Source of the DNA: Persicaria tinctoria
Lineage: Eukaryota; Streptophyta; Magnoliopsida; Caryophyllales; Polygonaceae
Length of the DNA stretch: 64,000 bases
NCBI GenBank assembly: GCA_037127255.1
Contig: JBANSL010000004.1
Location: forward strand, 1,488,001 to 1,552,000
Reading direction: 5' to 3'
Part shown: positions 14,026 through 25,960 of the stretch, piece by piece
How the letters are laid out: the number at the start of each line of letters is the position of its first letter
Numbering within the stretch: the first letter of the stretch is position 1
Position numbers and translations under genes: made by a program
Notes under the pieces: model-generated
Databases searched by the model: none
The model's input: only the letters and a program-made list of their open reading frames with translations
Told to the model about the DNA's origin: nothing

Positions 14026-17000
14026 ATGGCTGAATTGGCAGTGTTCAACATCGCCAAATCGCTCCTTCCACAGCTGAGCTCCCTTGCTAAGGATGAGCTC
14101 TTTCTCTGGTACAACTCAAAGACCGAGCTCGAGAAGCTCCAGAACACTATCACCACTATCAAAGGCGTGCTGTTTGATGCTGAACAAAGGCGAGCTACTG
14201 ATACCACTGTTCAAGAATGGCTATTGAGGCTTCGTGATGAGATGTACAAAGCAGACGACTTGTTCGATTCCATCTCCACTAGAGCTCTAAGAAAAAGAGT
14301 CATGTCCGGCAATAAGATACTCAAACAGACGAGGCTTTTCTTCTCCAAGTCAAACCATCTTATTTTCGTTGTCTCGACTGCATATAAGGTGAAGGAGATC
14401 AGGGAGCGGCTAGATGCCATAGCAAAAGACATCAACCAGTTTGGCTTTATAAGGAGAGTAGAGGAGAGACCTCTTATAAAGACAAAACCACAGTCTCACT
14501 CTTACATTCGAGAAGACCAAGTAATCGGAAGAGAGAAAGACAAGGAGGTGATATTAGGATTGTTGTTCAAGGATCCTGGTGGTGAACAGTCTGTTTCTGT
14601 CATTGCAGTGGTTGGCATTGGTGGATTAGGCAAAACTACTTTGTCTCAACTAGTGTACAATGCAAAAGAAGTTGAGGATTTCTTTGAATTACGACTGTGG
14701 GCTTGTGTGAATTATTTCACAGATTTGAAAGATGTCTTGGAGGGAGTAATGAGCGTGAAAACGCCCATGAGTCTAGATGAGTTACAAAATATGCTGAGGA
14801 AAAAGGTTTCTCCTTGTTTTGGATGATGTTTGGGATGATATTAGGGAGCAATGGCTTAGATTGAAAGAGTTATTAGACGTTGGGGACAAAGGAAGTAAGG
14901 TTTTAATGACAACGCGTTCAAAAACTGTGGCCCAAAATCTTACCACAATCACACCTTACTACACTTTAAGAGGGCTATCAGATGAGCATGCTTGGTCATT
15001 GTTTAAGAAAATGGCTTTTGATAACAAACAAGAAGATGGATATCAAGCAAAGGAAGAATTAGGAAGACAGATTGTGAAAAAGTGTGCAAATGTCCCGCTT
15101 GCTATAAGGACAATCGGTAGCTACTTATACAAGAAAGATATGAAGCAATGGTTAGAAATTGTGCATAATCAGGTGATGAATGAAATGCATGATCACCCTG
15201 AGAATATGATTATGGAAGTGTTGAGAATCAGCTACGACGACCTTCCTTATTCATTAAAACATTGTTTTGTGTATTGTTCACTATTTCCGGCGGATTATAC
15301 TTTTGATAAAACCACTTTGATCCATCTATGGATGGCTCAAGGGTTGCTTCAATCATCTAATGAAAATGATTGCTTGGAGGATGTCGGTGAGAGATACTTC
15401 CAGTGCTTAACAGAAAGATGCTTCTTCCAAAATACAGAAGATTATGATGGCAATGTAGAGTGCAAAATGCATGACCTGTTCCATAGTTTGGCTATTAAAA
15501 TTTCTGGAAAGGAGTGTGCTTCAGTGAAGAAACTTGAAAAAAATATGAAGGGGAAATCTCCCCGACATTTGCTGGTAAGGGATATTGAAGGTGTACCACT
15601 TCAAGGTGAAGGAATACGAAGTCTTGTGTCCCCTGTCGTGGGTCTAGTGGAAGGATTGGTGTTAGGTGGCTTATTCATGAATTTGACAAGCTTGCGGACA
15701 TTGAGTTTACAGCGTTTAGACATAGAGGAATTACCGAGTTCCATAGGCAAGTTGGTTCATTTGAGGTATCTTGATCTCAGGATGAGTGAAAATTTGAAAA
15801 GGCTTCGAGCTGGTCTTTGCAATCTGCAAAATCTGCTAATTTTGAGACTTGGTGGTTGTTCGAATCTAACCAAGCTGCCCGATGATCTACGGAAACTAGT
15901 AAGCTTGAGATATTTGGAAATTATGGGATGCAATAAGCTAGGTTATATGCCTTTGGGATTGGAAGAGATGACTTCCCTTGTTATGCTTGATCGACTTATT
16001 GTTAAAGAAGATCACGGAGGACTCAAGTGTTTAAAGCACCTCAACAACATGACAGGTGATCTTTTTATTGAACTTCCAAGAGGTCTGTGGAAAAATTGTG
16101 TTGATGATGCAGAAGAGTCTATGCTAAGGTGCAAAACAAAATTAAGCAGGCTATTTATATCATTTCACTGCTCAAGAAAAGTAGAAGAGATTGTGGATGC
16201 TGACGTTGTGCTACATAGGCTTCAACCTCCCACCAATATCAGACATCTGCATGTAAAGTATTTTCTTGGAGTGAAATTTCCAGATTGGCTTTCTTCTCTT
16301 ACGAATCTTGTCAATTTGTATCTTTTTGACTGCATTAGTTGCCTTGAGCTCCCACATCTGAATCTACTATGTCAGCTTAAACATTTGTTCCTCCAGCGTT
16401 TGCCTCTTCTCGAGTACATGGCAAATGATATTTGTTATCATGGTGGGGATGGATCATTCTTTCCCTCACTCGAGACACTTTGCATAATTCAAATGCCATG
16501 TTTAAAGGGATGGTGGAGGCCAACGACAGAAGGTAGCTATGCTAAACAATTGCGGTTTGCACGGCTTTCAGATTTAACAATATCGAATTGTCCATAACTG
16601 ACTTGCTTACCTGGGTGTCCTTCTCTGAAACTTTTGTCACTGAGCAATGTGAATGTAAAAGTGGTGACACAGTTAGTAAGAGTGCTAGAGACCAAAGTTT
16701 CTCCGTCTTCCTCTTCTCTTGAAACATGCTTCACTCCAGATGATGAGCTGAAGCTTGTGCTTGCTCTCCGGGAATTGAGGATTTTGGATAGCTCAAACTT
16801 CAGTCGCCAATCTCTCCTTCGCTCACTGCAATATATGTCTTCTCTTGAATCGCTCACTTTCAGAGGCTCCTCCTCTGCGAGAGAAATATATAATGATGAA
16901 AATTGGGAAAAGGAGGGCATGCCGTGGATGTCACTTACAAGGCTTAAGAGTTTAGATTTTGAATTCGGGAACGATCCACAAGGAGCTCATCTTCTCAACG

Positions 17001-17497
17001 GACTTCACTACCTCACCTTGTTAGAGGCGTTGTCCATCTATAACAATGTGCCAGATGATATTAATGCTCCATGGACAGCTCCTCCAAACATTAAATCATT
17101 GCTCATTGACGGTATAAATAAGGTGGGATTCCTAAACATGGCACTCCAACAATTGAAAAAGCTTCGGACGTTAAGATTTAACTCATGCGGATTTGATGAA
17201 GATGAATGGAATAAGCTATCGTGGGAAGACCTCAAGGGCTTGAGACGCCTCATATTCCACTCTTGCAGCATGAAGTCCTTGTCGGAGAACTGTCGGCATC
17301 TCCGAGCACTTGAAGATCTAGAGATAAGAGGTTGTTCTGGGTTAACATGTTTGCCTACTTGGGTTAGCCAACTTACATCACTTGAGATTAGTTTTCTGCA
17401 CCCAGAATTGAAAGAGAAATGCAGGAAACCAGTGGGTTCATATTGGCCCCTCCTTCGGGACATTCCTCATCTTACCATAAATTCAGGCCTTTACTAG
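14026..17497 (+). pseudogene. CC-NB-ARC-LRR disease-resistance-like gene (RGA type), one frameshift and one in-frame stop
   Basis: Intact genes of this class are intracellular immune receptors with an ATP/ADP switch. The frame from 14026 has an Rx-type coiled coil (residues 1-150) and a P-loop GIGGLGKTT at residues 197-205. At 14800-14808 the frame shifts inside the run leading to kinase-2, so the first frame ends at 14826 while LVLDDVW reads in the next frame. That frame continues with RNBS-B (GSKVLMTTRSK), a GLPL variant (NVPLAI), RNBS-D (CFVYCSLFPADYTF), MHD (KMHDLFHSLA, near 15,467) and leucine-rich repeats. A TAA at 16595-16597 interrupts the LRRs, which resume in the same frame to 17497 with matching LRR sequence on both sides. 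RNBS-A to kinase-2 also looks shortened. The gene is essentially full length, so inactivation seems recent. The stretch 17,498-17,930 holds nothing recognised. Confidence 0.88.
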
Positions 17498-17933
17498 AGG
17501 TACGTACTTTAAGCACAAATTTCATTTAAAGGGTAGCAACAGCAACATTAATTTACAGTCTTTCAGAAGCTTATCACTCTTATTGATTTGTGCTTACTTC
17601 AATTTACACACATTTCACTCATTTGGCCTTTCGTAGAGGAAAAGAAAGTAGGTAACAGTCCTTGCAGCAAACTTGTTCATTCTTTCCTGCTCGAGCACTC
17701 TTATTGATTCATCAGTCACAAGACCCACAATGGATGCTTCATGTTTTGAAAACGCGGTGTCACTTAGTGGGGAATGATACCCTTTATTCTGTTATGCGCT
17801 GATTGTCGAGTAGAAATTTAAAGGTAATATATCAGGTCCATCATTCTCTGTGATATATATCTCACACACACCCTTTGCTGATTGATAGTATTGAATAAAA
17901 ATATGCAGTCAAGGATATGCTATCAAAGATATA

Positions 17934-18188
17934 CTGGTCTGTTTGATGCTGAACAAAGGCAAGCTACTGATGCTACAGTTCAAGGATGGTTTTTCAGGCT
18001 TCGTGATGAGACTGCAGACAAAGCAGACAATGACTTGTTTGATTTCATCTGCACTAGATCCTTGAGAAACAGAGTAATGCATGTCCTGCAATAAGGTACT
18101 CAAAGGGACGAGGATTTTCTTCGATCTCCAAGTAAAACTATCTTGCTTTTGTTGTCTCAACTGCACATAAAGTGAAGGAGCTCAGGCA
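17934..18188 (+). pseudogene. NLR coiled-coil fragment
   Basis: The stretch around LFDAEQRQATDATVQGWFFR closely matches residues 48-110 of the NLR at 14,026 (LFDAEQRRATDTTVQEWLLR). The homology continues through the region corresponding to STAYKVKEIRERL, with frame breaks. No NB-ARC or LRR follows, so this is a leftover of a second NLR copy. Confidence 0.8.
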
Positions 18189-18677
18189 GTGGCTGCGATC
18201 AGTGACACAATACGTGACCCGCTCAAGGAGGCCCGTCTCTCAACATCCTCATCAAGCTTATGGCTGTGGAGTCTCTCGTATTTGCTCCATTCTTCGCAGA
18301 CTTCGCTACACATAGTGAGATGGAACCATAAGTCAAGCCCACCTTATCTGAAGACGAAAACGGTTCATTCGTCATGCCATCTTTCTCATGTTATCTATTT
18401 TCTCTCATGTAAACGAATCATTAGGACTACTATGAAGACAATGGCGATATTGTTAGGTTTCCCAGTTGCATTTTGTCAAGAGATTTACCTGCTGCATCTT
18501 TTGTCATAAAATGGGCAATTTTTGTGTCCTGATTTTGAACTACTGGCTTGGAGAAAACAAAAGCTGCTATTCCTATATTTGATGACTGATTAGGGTCATG
18601 TGCACGGACACTTGTGCTGCACATAAGTTGAGTGGTATTCTAATTGGCTTATACTCAAAACTTTGATAATACTCATT

Positions 18678-18903
18678 CAGAGTGTTTTTCGTCATCAGGA
18701 CTGACTCCTTTCCGGTCTCAGCTCGGGATCTCCCTCGTCCTTGTAAAGGAAATTGCGTTGTTATCAATGAAGACGATACTGAGTATGTCAAAGTATTCAA
18801 CCTTGGAGTTGAGCAGTACGTCAGGCATTGGCAGGAGCTGTCGTTAGAGGGCTATTCTGACTTGTTTAATCCGACCCCGCTTCTTCATCATCAAATAACT
18901 TAA
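18678..18903 (+). pseudogene. 3' fragment of an F-box/DUF295 gene
   Basis: The frame encodes RVFFVIRTDSFPVSARDLPR and ends ELSLEGYSDLFNPTPLLHHQ before a stop. It is a clear paralogue of the 3' end of the F-box gene at 37,360-37,907. No F-box lies upstream. The stretch 18,189-18,677 between the NLR and F-box fragments has no recognised content. Confidence 0.75.
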
Positions 18904-19149
18904 CAATTAGCAAGGTTCATGTAACCCATTTGTGTTTCTCTTTTACACATTCTTTTGTTTGCAAACATAAAGTCCTGAGCTTTTAAATTCACCTAATGTT
19001 ATCTTGATTTGAATTAAACTCAGGTCATGGTCCAACATAGACATCATACAAGTCGGATAATCCGACTCCAAACTAACAAAATGCCTATACAGACGAAGCT
19101 ACCTAAAAAATGTCTAACTCTGTTGCCATCTCTCTCCTAACAAAACTCC

Positions 19150-19790
19150 AATGGCATATACTGAAAGAGCTCGCAGTCTCCCATATCTCTCGAATGATCA
19201 TCCCCAACGTTCCAAGCTGACACCTGCTTTAATCTTGTTCAGAATCAACTGGCAATCTGACTCCACCTCTATCATCTGGATGCCCTTGTCATGGCATATC
19301 AGTAGCTCCCACAAGATTGCTTTCGCCTCGACCACCTCCAACTGATCCGACGCTTGGACCTTCATTGACCCCTCAAACACCAGCTCACCATCTCCTCCCT
19401 ACGCCACCATACCCAGTCCACATCCCCTCGATTCATGAACCGCCACATTGCAATTCACTTTTATCATCCCGACGTTAGGCCTCATCCACCCACGCCTATC
19501 CACGGGAGCCTCTTCACCTACCTCGACACTGGCCCTACTCCCTGCCAACTTGAACTCCTCGATCATGTCCCTGCAGTGCTTCCTCAACAACTCTCCTAGC
19601 CTTGGCATCAACATCCTCAAATATGCACTTGTTGTGAACCCCCCATATCGCGTGGAGGATCACTGCCCATTCCTCCTGATCAGCCCAGCAGGTAAGCGGA
19701 CCTTATCCGTTTCCAGCCACTCCAAAGCAGCCCAGTCTCGGTATCCATTGATCATCCCAAGCATTTATATTAGCAACAAGTGATCAACTT
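19150..19790 (-). mobile_element. LINE RNase H-like (RVT_3) fragment
   Basis: Minus-strand frames encode MRPNVGMIKVNCNVAVHESR followed in another frame by EVVEAKAILWELLICHDKGI and IEVESDCQLILNKI, the first and second halves of a plant LINE RNase H-like domain. A frameshift separates them. Sequence from about 19,000 to 19,330 is repeated at 43,800-44,070 with high similarity. Confidence 0.75.
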
Positions 19791-20340
19791 GAGAATGCAA
19801 GCAGAGATACTGTATGGGCCAGCCCAACCTAGAGTAATCAAGAGAAACATCAATTTACAATTTCAGTTGGCATTCACAATACCCTTTGTAACAACAAAAA
19901 CTTCATCGACATACACATTTTATTCTTTTCAATAGTCCTCTAAACCATTACACTATTTTGAAGTCAAATTCAGTAGATTTTATCTCTTAAATGAAGATGA
20001 GAAGAACTAAAAACCTAGAAAATAAGCAGCAGACGTATGTACAGCAACAGTTCATAGAGAGGCTCTATAAACTTGTTACCAGATCAACCTTATATTCCAT
20101 GAAGTAACAAAGTAATATTGAAACAAACTTGTTTTAATGACTATATACTTTATGCATATGCCTTGTGGAGCATAAAACATCATACTAAATGCAATGGGTG
20201 GTGCATACAACTACAAGGGGACTAGGGAGTGTACACAAAGTCAACGACTCTCCACTCATCAAGAGAGTCCTATCTATAAGAGAACAGATTTTAACTCAAA
20301 CAGGCTCTGAGCAAGCTGCAGAACAGCTACTGCATAGTTG
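19791..20340. other. Stretch without a recognised gene
   Basis: AT-rich sequence between two LINE fragments. No conserved coding frame, structural RNA or element terminus was recognised. Confidence 0.5.
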
Positions 20341-20344
20341 GTGA

Positions 20345-20815
20345 TCTGATGGGAAATTCAAAGTTGGAAGTACCTATGAATATTTCAGAAACAGGTCCAC
20401 CAAGAAGATATGGAGTGAAGTTGTATGGGATAGTGCTCTCTCGCCAAAACACTCCTTTATTCTCTGGCTAGCAGCAAGGGAGAGACTGGCCACAAAAGAC
20501 CATATCACATATAGGGAAGTTGATCAAACTTGTTCTTTATGCAACCAAGAAATTGAAACACATGATCATCTATTTTTTGCTTGTGATTATTCTGCTAATC
20601 TTTGGGTGCAGATAAAGCAATGGCTGCAGATTAGGAGGGGCATGTCAACAATGAAAAGTGCTTTAAAATGGATGATCAAGGAAGCAGAAGGAAAAGGATG
20701 GAGATCAAAAGCATGAAGAAATGTATTGGCAGCTACAACATATTACATTTGGAAGGCCAGAAAAGACAAGGTGTTTGAAAACAGAACTTGGAGCATTGAT
20801 CTGCAACCAAATCCC
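20345..20815 (+). mobile_element. LINE 3' fragment with zf-RVT domain
   Basis: On the plus strand a frame reads FILWLAARERLATKDHITY, then CSLCNQEIETHDHLFFACDY and LWVQIKQWLQI. This is the zinc-binding domain near the end of plant LINE polymerases (CxxC...HLFFxC). It is broken by a stop near 20,715 (TGA). No RT lies upstream. The orientation is opposite to the LINE pieces at 19.2 and 24.2-26.0 kb, so it is a separate insertion. Confidence 0.75.
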
Positions 20816-21788
20816 TTTGATTCTGATGATCATTATGGTAATATTTTAGTAACAGTTCACTACCAACATAAATGGTAAAATATCAGTACCGGGATGGTAT
20901 TTAAGTAACATCCCTAAACTTTCAGGTCCATATACATCTGTGAGTATTTCCTTCATTAGTTGCAAATCATCAATCCATTTTAAGTGAATTGCCATAATCA
21001 TCAATCCATTTTAAGTTAATTGCCATAATCAATCAATCACACATGTATGCGCAAAGGACACAAATTTAGATCATCAATCAGCTTGTTGCAAAAAGCATCA
21101 GTGTACGCTACCCTTAAAGCTTTCATTTAAACGGTTTGATAATAGGCATGGACATGATCTGTGATGGCAATTATTGGTATGTGACACTACGCTAGATTGT
21201 TTAACTTGCGTTTTATTAAATCTTGAAGTAACATCCTTAAACTTTCAAGTCCAAATGTGTCTGCTAGCATTCCCTTCATTTTTTTTAATGAGAAAACCGG
21301 GGAAAAGGCTCCCCAAAGCCGTCCAAATGTGTCTGTTAGCATTCCCTTCATTAGTTGCCCATAGTTTTAACTTTTGGCAGTAACAATTCAATCCACTGGC
21401 ATCAGCAATCTCTCAACAAATCTTCATTTTCTTCGTCTACCCCCCTTATAAACCTCTTCCAAGGAGCAAGGCAACTTGTTCTCAATAGACCAATATTTTT
21501 TACTACCATCACTGCAATTTTAGAGAGACGGGAAAAAACCGTCTTTACATTGGAATTTGGATGGTTTGGCGTTTTGATGATCCCTATCAAATTATCAATC
21601 TCTATCTTCCACTCTACTCTCTGAATTTTCTGGTTGGGTTTTCTCTCCAAACACACCCAATTTCGGATTTCCCATCCCTAATTGGTTGCACAATTTATCG
21701 ATCTGCATCATTCTCTCTCGCCGAGTCGCCCCCATCCGTATAGAACAGAAGAGAAGAGGAGATAAATCTGTTGTGAATCGAGAGACGA
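20816..21788. repeat. Low-copy repeats, otherwise unassigned
   Basis: A 31-bp unit (CAATCCATTTTAAGT...) is repeated in tandem at about 20,971 and 21,002. A second motif (TCCAAATGTGTCTG...TTCCCTTCATT) occurs near 20,925 (diverged), 21,250 and 21,326. The latter two are separated by a T-run and AATGAGAAAACCGGGGAAAA. No coding region is supported; the end of the stretch may be the promoter of the following gene. Confidence 0.5.
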
Positions 21789-22640
21789 TGCCGATCTTCT
21801 TCCCGTGTATTCCTGGTCGGTAGCACATCTTACTACGAAGGAGGAGGAGCGGAAGATGGCATTTTCTACTGTGATTACAGTCAAAACGAGGGAAGATGGG
21901 ATTTTACCCCTTTTGGAGATTTCAAATTTCAGGATGGGATGGCGGTTATTGGAGACGAGATCCACTGTTTCGGGGAAGAAGGCAAAAATTTCTGTTTCAG
22001 CGCCAAAGATGTGAAGCCTGAGTTTCATCATTTAAAACTCCGCCTGGCTGTGAGACCTGGTTTCCTTCTAACTGTTGCTGTTAGTACTGTTGGCCACAAA
22101 AGAATTTATGTTTTCTGGACTTTTGGCAATGGTGGTGAGGAATTAGGGTATTATGATGAGGCTAGGGAGTGGCACACCATTGATTCTGCACCAGTTTGGG
22201 CGCACCCGAAAGTACCCGGCATGGCTGTACCGTTCAAGGACAAGTATCTGATTGCATTTGCAAATTTTCATCCTGTAACTGAAAAACAGGGCTTCAATCT
22301 GTATGCTTGTGATATCAGCAAGGGATGCAGATGGCTCGATGAGCCAGTCGAGGTCCGCCTCTTGCGGGATGCCCAGGCCTTTCCTCTCGTGGATGATCTT
22401 CCCCATCCCTGTTTTGAAAGTATGTCGATGGTGCAGGTCAGCCCGAACGAATTTGCTTTGATTTGGTCCCCACTCCAAACAAACACTCCTTTTAAACTCT
22501 GCTGCACCAAATTCGAACTCAGCATCCAACACGAAGATACCGACTCCCCAACCTTAACTGCCCATTTCTTGTCTTCCACAACCTATACTTACAGAGGCCG
22601 CACTGCTGCACTCAATTGCACCTCCCCAAACCTATTGTAA
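21789..22640 (+). CDS. Unrecognised single-exon protein, beta-propeller-like character
   Basis: A clean frame runs from ATG 21939 to a stop at 22640 (233 residues). The same frame is open upstream to about 21,775 with plausible coding sequence (FLVGSTSYYEGGGAEDGIFY, NEGRWDFTPFGDF) but has no ATG. An ATG at 21789 lies in a different frame. Either translation starts at 21939, a base has been lost near 21,805, or a 5' exon was missed. Repeated short blocks with Trp, Asp and Gly (e.g. GYYDEAREWHTID, GCRWLDEP) recall kelch/F-box-associated propellers, but no family is firmly recognised. Codon use and GC content look like a host gene rather than a transposon. Confidence 0.5.
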   Translation, partial: CRSSSRVFLVGSTSYYEGGGAEDGIFYCDYSQNEGRWDFTPFGDFKFQDGMAVIGDEIHCFGEEGKNFCFSAKDVKPEFHHLKLRLAVRPGFLLTVAVSTVGHKRIYVFWTFGNGGEELGYYDEAREWHTIDSAPVWAHPKVPGMAVPFKDKYLIAFANFHPVTEKQGFNLYACDISKGCRWLDEPVEVRLLRDAQAFPLVDDLPHPCFESMSMVQVSPNEFALIWSPLQTNTPFKLCCTKFELSIQHEDTDSPTLTAHFLSSTTYTYRGRTAALNCTSPNLL

Positions 22641-22942
22641 GCCTCTTTCTTTCTTTCTTTCATGTTTCTGTTTTGCTTCCTACTATATATTTTGACTGCT
22701 GTCTGAGAATGTTTTGGTTCATCTGAAATCTCACAATGAAGACAAAGGGTGCGCTGAACCCCTTGTTGGTTTTTATAATTAAATACTAGTTTTGGTGAAA
22801 TGGGGACTGCAGCCAGCAGAAGTGATTCAGAGCAATGTTTATTTTGTGATCCTTGTCCATTATTAGCGTATTGGGTATTAGTTGTTGGGTGTTCGTATAC
22901 AAGCTTCTTTTCAAACAATAGCTTCCTTAGCATATTGGATAC

Positions 22943-23125
22943 TGTTGGGGTTGTGGGAGTCCCATGTGAAAACCAAACCAAAATATAAGGAAGGGGGAAG
23001 TCTCACACAATGGCTTAAGCTTTTGTGTAAAGTGGTGGATCCCGACCTTATAAACAAAAATAAAAATAAACCCGACACGACTCCCGATTTGATATGACCC
23101 GGCTCGGGATTCTCGGATTCTCACA
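22943..23125 (+). repeat. TRIM copy 1, 5' LTR
   Basis: 183-bp LTR with TG...CA ends, followed directly by the primer-binding site. Confidence 0.9.
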
Positions 23126-23336
23126 TGGTATCAGAGCAGGTCCGAGTCGGGTCGGTTTTCCTGGCTTCGGGGCAGGCGATGCAGATGCCGAACCCCGTCG
23201 TAAAAACCAAAAAAACCCGGGCGAGCTATAAAGAGATTGAGAGTTTCGACCCGGGAGAAGATTTAAAAAGAAAAAAAAATTGTTCAAGTGTCAACCCGAT
23301 CCAGGCGGGTTGCACTTGAGGGGGCGTGTTGGGGTT

Positions 23337-23522
23337 GTGGGAGTCCCACATTGAAAAACAAGGTGAAAACCAAACCAAAATATAAGGAAGGGGGAAGTCC
23401 TACACAATGGCTTAAGCTTTTGTGTAAAGTGGTGGATCCCGACCTTATAAACAAAAATAAAATAAATCCGACACGACTCCCGATTTGATACGACCCGGCT
23501 CGGCATTTCTCGGATTCTCACA
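23337..23522 (+). repeat. TRIM copy 1, 3' LTR
   Basis: 186-bp LTR preceded by the polypurine tract and followed by the target duplication GATAC. Confidence 0.9.
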
Positions 23523-23527
23523 GATAC

Positions 23528-24229
23528 TCTCTTCAACAATTTTTACCTCGTACTCAGATCTTGCAATGATGCATAAATTTTGAGGACCAAATCACCAATC
23601 TAGTGTTTTAGTTTTGAGAGTATACCCTTCCAAGTCTGCTCCTACTAATGTAATTATGAGATCTACAATCCAATCAAATAAAACAGAAGAAGGAACATTC
23701 AAATGGTTACTTGATAAAGCATCTTTTTCAAAGTCCAATTAGGTCAGTGAACTTGTCAAGACTTTGAGAGTGTGCCTTGTCAGGTGGTATGCTGAAAAAT
23801 TGCAGGTTTTAAAGAGTTCACTCAAGATCAGAGACAGAAACATAGAAACTGAATCAGAAATGAGTTAAACAGATTGCATCACCTTATGAATCAAACATAA
23901 AAAAGAGACTTAGCAACATCTATATGCATTAAGAAGGTTTAGACAGAAAGACAACTTTGAAATTGTTGTCCAGAAATTAAAAAATCCATCTCAGTAGCCA
24001 CTGGATCAAGGAATATCTCTTTTTGGAACTTAAAATTCATATATTACGCCAAGTGCTTATACTATAAAAAGATCTCAAGTTTTCACTTCAAAAATCTCTG
24101 GAAACAACAAATTAAGACTTCAATTTAGTTCCAGATGGAAAACCAATTGAAGAACCTTGGGATTATTACAATGCCGTTAAACACTCTGATCCAGAAAGTT
24201 TGTAGATAAATCTTTGGATTACTGTGGGC
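23528..24229. other. Stretch without a recognised gene
   Basis: AT-rich sequence between the TRIM and the LINE. No coding frame of interest or repeat terminus was recognised. Confidence 0.4.
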
Positions 24230-25960
24230 ATCCAGGTACGCTTTGCATACACTAATCCAACATACACAGATGTATCGTCCCAACAGTCGGGACCCTGGGT
24301 AGCCAAATGTGGTGTTCAGCTGTTTTAGCACCTTCCTCTACTCAAAGATCTCAATGATCACTCTACACTTGTCCTTCCCTGCCATTTGCCAACTCTTCCT
24401 AAAGAATTGGCTCCTAAATCTGTCCGGACCCGACGATTTGTTAATCCCAATAGACCACACCACTTTTTTAATTTCCTCTGCGCTAGGGATACTTTCGAAC
24501 CTCAGAACTGCTCTTCAAAGTAAGGACAACATGGGAATGGTCAGAACAGCTAGGAACATCAAATAGTGTTTTTACATCCATGAAAGTAACCTTCCAACAA
24601 TCATTAATCAGCACTCTTATCTATTTTTCTTTCAATCCTCGATTCACCTTGTTGTGTATTATTCCACGTATGCCTTGCTCCTATGTATTCCATATCTGAC
24701 AGCTTACAATCAGCTAATAGCATCTCCATCTCCTCAAAGCTGTCATGCCAGGTTGGTACTGCAGGTCACTTGTCCTGAACCTCTAGTATACAATTGAAGT
24801 CTCTGAGGACAACCCAAGGGGAATCAATACTCTGCACATTCATTTTAAATTCAGCCATAAATCTACTCTATCCTTCTTATAGTTTTCTGCATAAACAAAT
24901 GGTGTTGTGAAGGTGAACTTCCCATCACATGTAGCTATAATACAATGCATAAACTTCTCGTGACATTCCTCAACACTGACAGCAAACACCACCGGGTTCC
25001 AGGTAATCCAAATTCGTCCCTTCTCAGTCGTGCTGCTATTTTCCTTCACCTCCCAACCACACATTAGTTTTCTCCTTACTCTATCTACATTCTTCTTATA
25101 CACTTTAGTGCAATATCATTATCCCAGCAATATCTATTTAGTACGGAGTATATTATTTTTATGTGGTCATGAAGGCCACATATATTCCAGGCACTCATTT
25201 TTATTCTATTCATCTCCATCTTGCAAGTGAGTGCTACTCTCACTGAAAATTTCCAATCCCAAAGCATGTTGTGTCAAGCACTCCCTCGCCTCATCATAAT
25301 CTTCCCCAGCTAAGATCTCAAAACAGTTCCCATCTGCTATACCCTTCTCTTTGATCTTCACACCCGGTGTCTAACTTCATGCTATTCCCATTCTTCCTGT
25401 TTCGTCCTCTTTGAGCAGACCCCCTGTTGCATTTTCCTTTTTCTGATAAGTTCTTTCACCTTTGCTGGCTTCCTTATCAGCATTCGGTTTGTTAGGTGAT
25501 TTGTTTCCTCCTCTCTTCTTCGCAGCAGGGGCCCACCCTCCTCCATCATCCATCTGATTAACAACAACTGCAGCTGTTTCAACATTCATTGTTTTAGACA
25601 CATCCAATTCAACCATTTCTTTCTTTTCTCTACTTATACTGTCATCTGTCACACTCCCCTCTTGATTACCCTCCATAGCCTCCATGTCTGAAGCTGTTAC
25701 GCCCTTCGCAGGAGCACCAGAGGCAGAGATAACACTCGGATTCACAGACACCCCATTCTCCTTCAGAAACATGGACGACGTCTGCACTTGCCATTCCCTT
25801 TCTACAAAAGCCTTCATCTTCTGATGTAAGATCGAATTCCCCAAACAGATACCAGTCAGAGTTTCTCTCCATTCCTCAACCTTCTCTTGTATATCTTATT
25901 CCCGAATTTTCAGTTTTCCTTTGGTGATATTAGGATACACAGGGAGTTTCTCAGCCTTGT
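24230..25960 (-). mobile_element. LINE fragment: ORF1 end, endonuclease and start of RT
   Basis: On the minus strand, a hydrophilic Lys/Asn-rich linker (25,377-25,844, e.g. WAPAAKKRGGNKSPNKPNAD) is followed by an endonuclease/exonuclease/phosphatase fold. Its start is MSAWNICGL (about 25,190) and its middle GRIWITWNPVVFAVSV. Then come VVLRDFNCIL (24,815) and a YIGARHTWNN block near 24,665. The RT start (EEIKKVVWSIGINKSSGPD, near 24,450; LKQLNTTF near 24,320) follows, after which homology is lost. Frames are broken repeatedly. This is the 5' half of an L1-type element; the 3' half is missing here. Confidence 0.75.

Larger units (their letters stand above)
22943..23522 (+). mobile_element. TRIM (miniature LTR retrotransposon), copy 1
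   Basis: Direct repeats 22943-23125 and 23337-23522 start TGTTGGGGTTG and end GGATTCTCACA. They flank a 211-bp non-coding centre that starts with a tRNA-Met primer site (TGGTATCAGAGC, 23126) and ends with a polypurine tract (TTGAGGGGGCG, to 23336). The 5-bp target duplication GATAC occurs at 22938-22942 and 23523-23527. No gag or pol is present. The LTRs differ by a small indel and several substitutions. Confidence 0.93.

Noticed and set aside
22943..23522. Cassandra-type TRIM carrying 5S rRNA
   Set aside because: No 5S promoter or 5S-like sequence was found in the LTRs of this or the 50,489 element.
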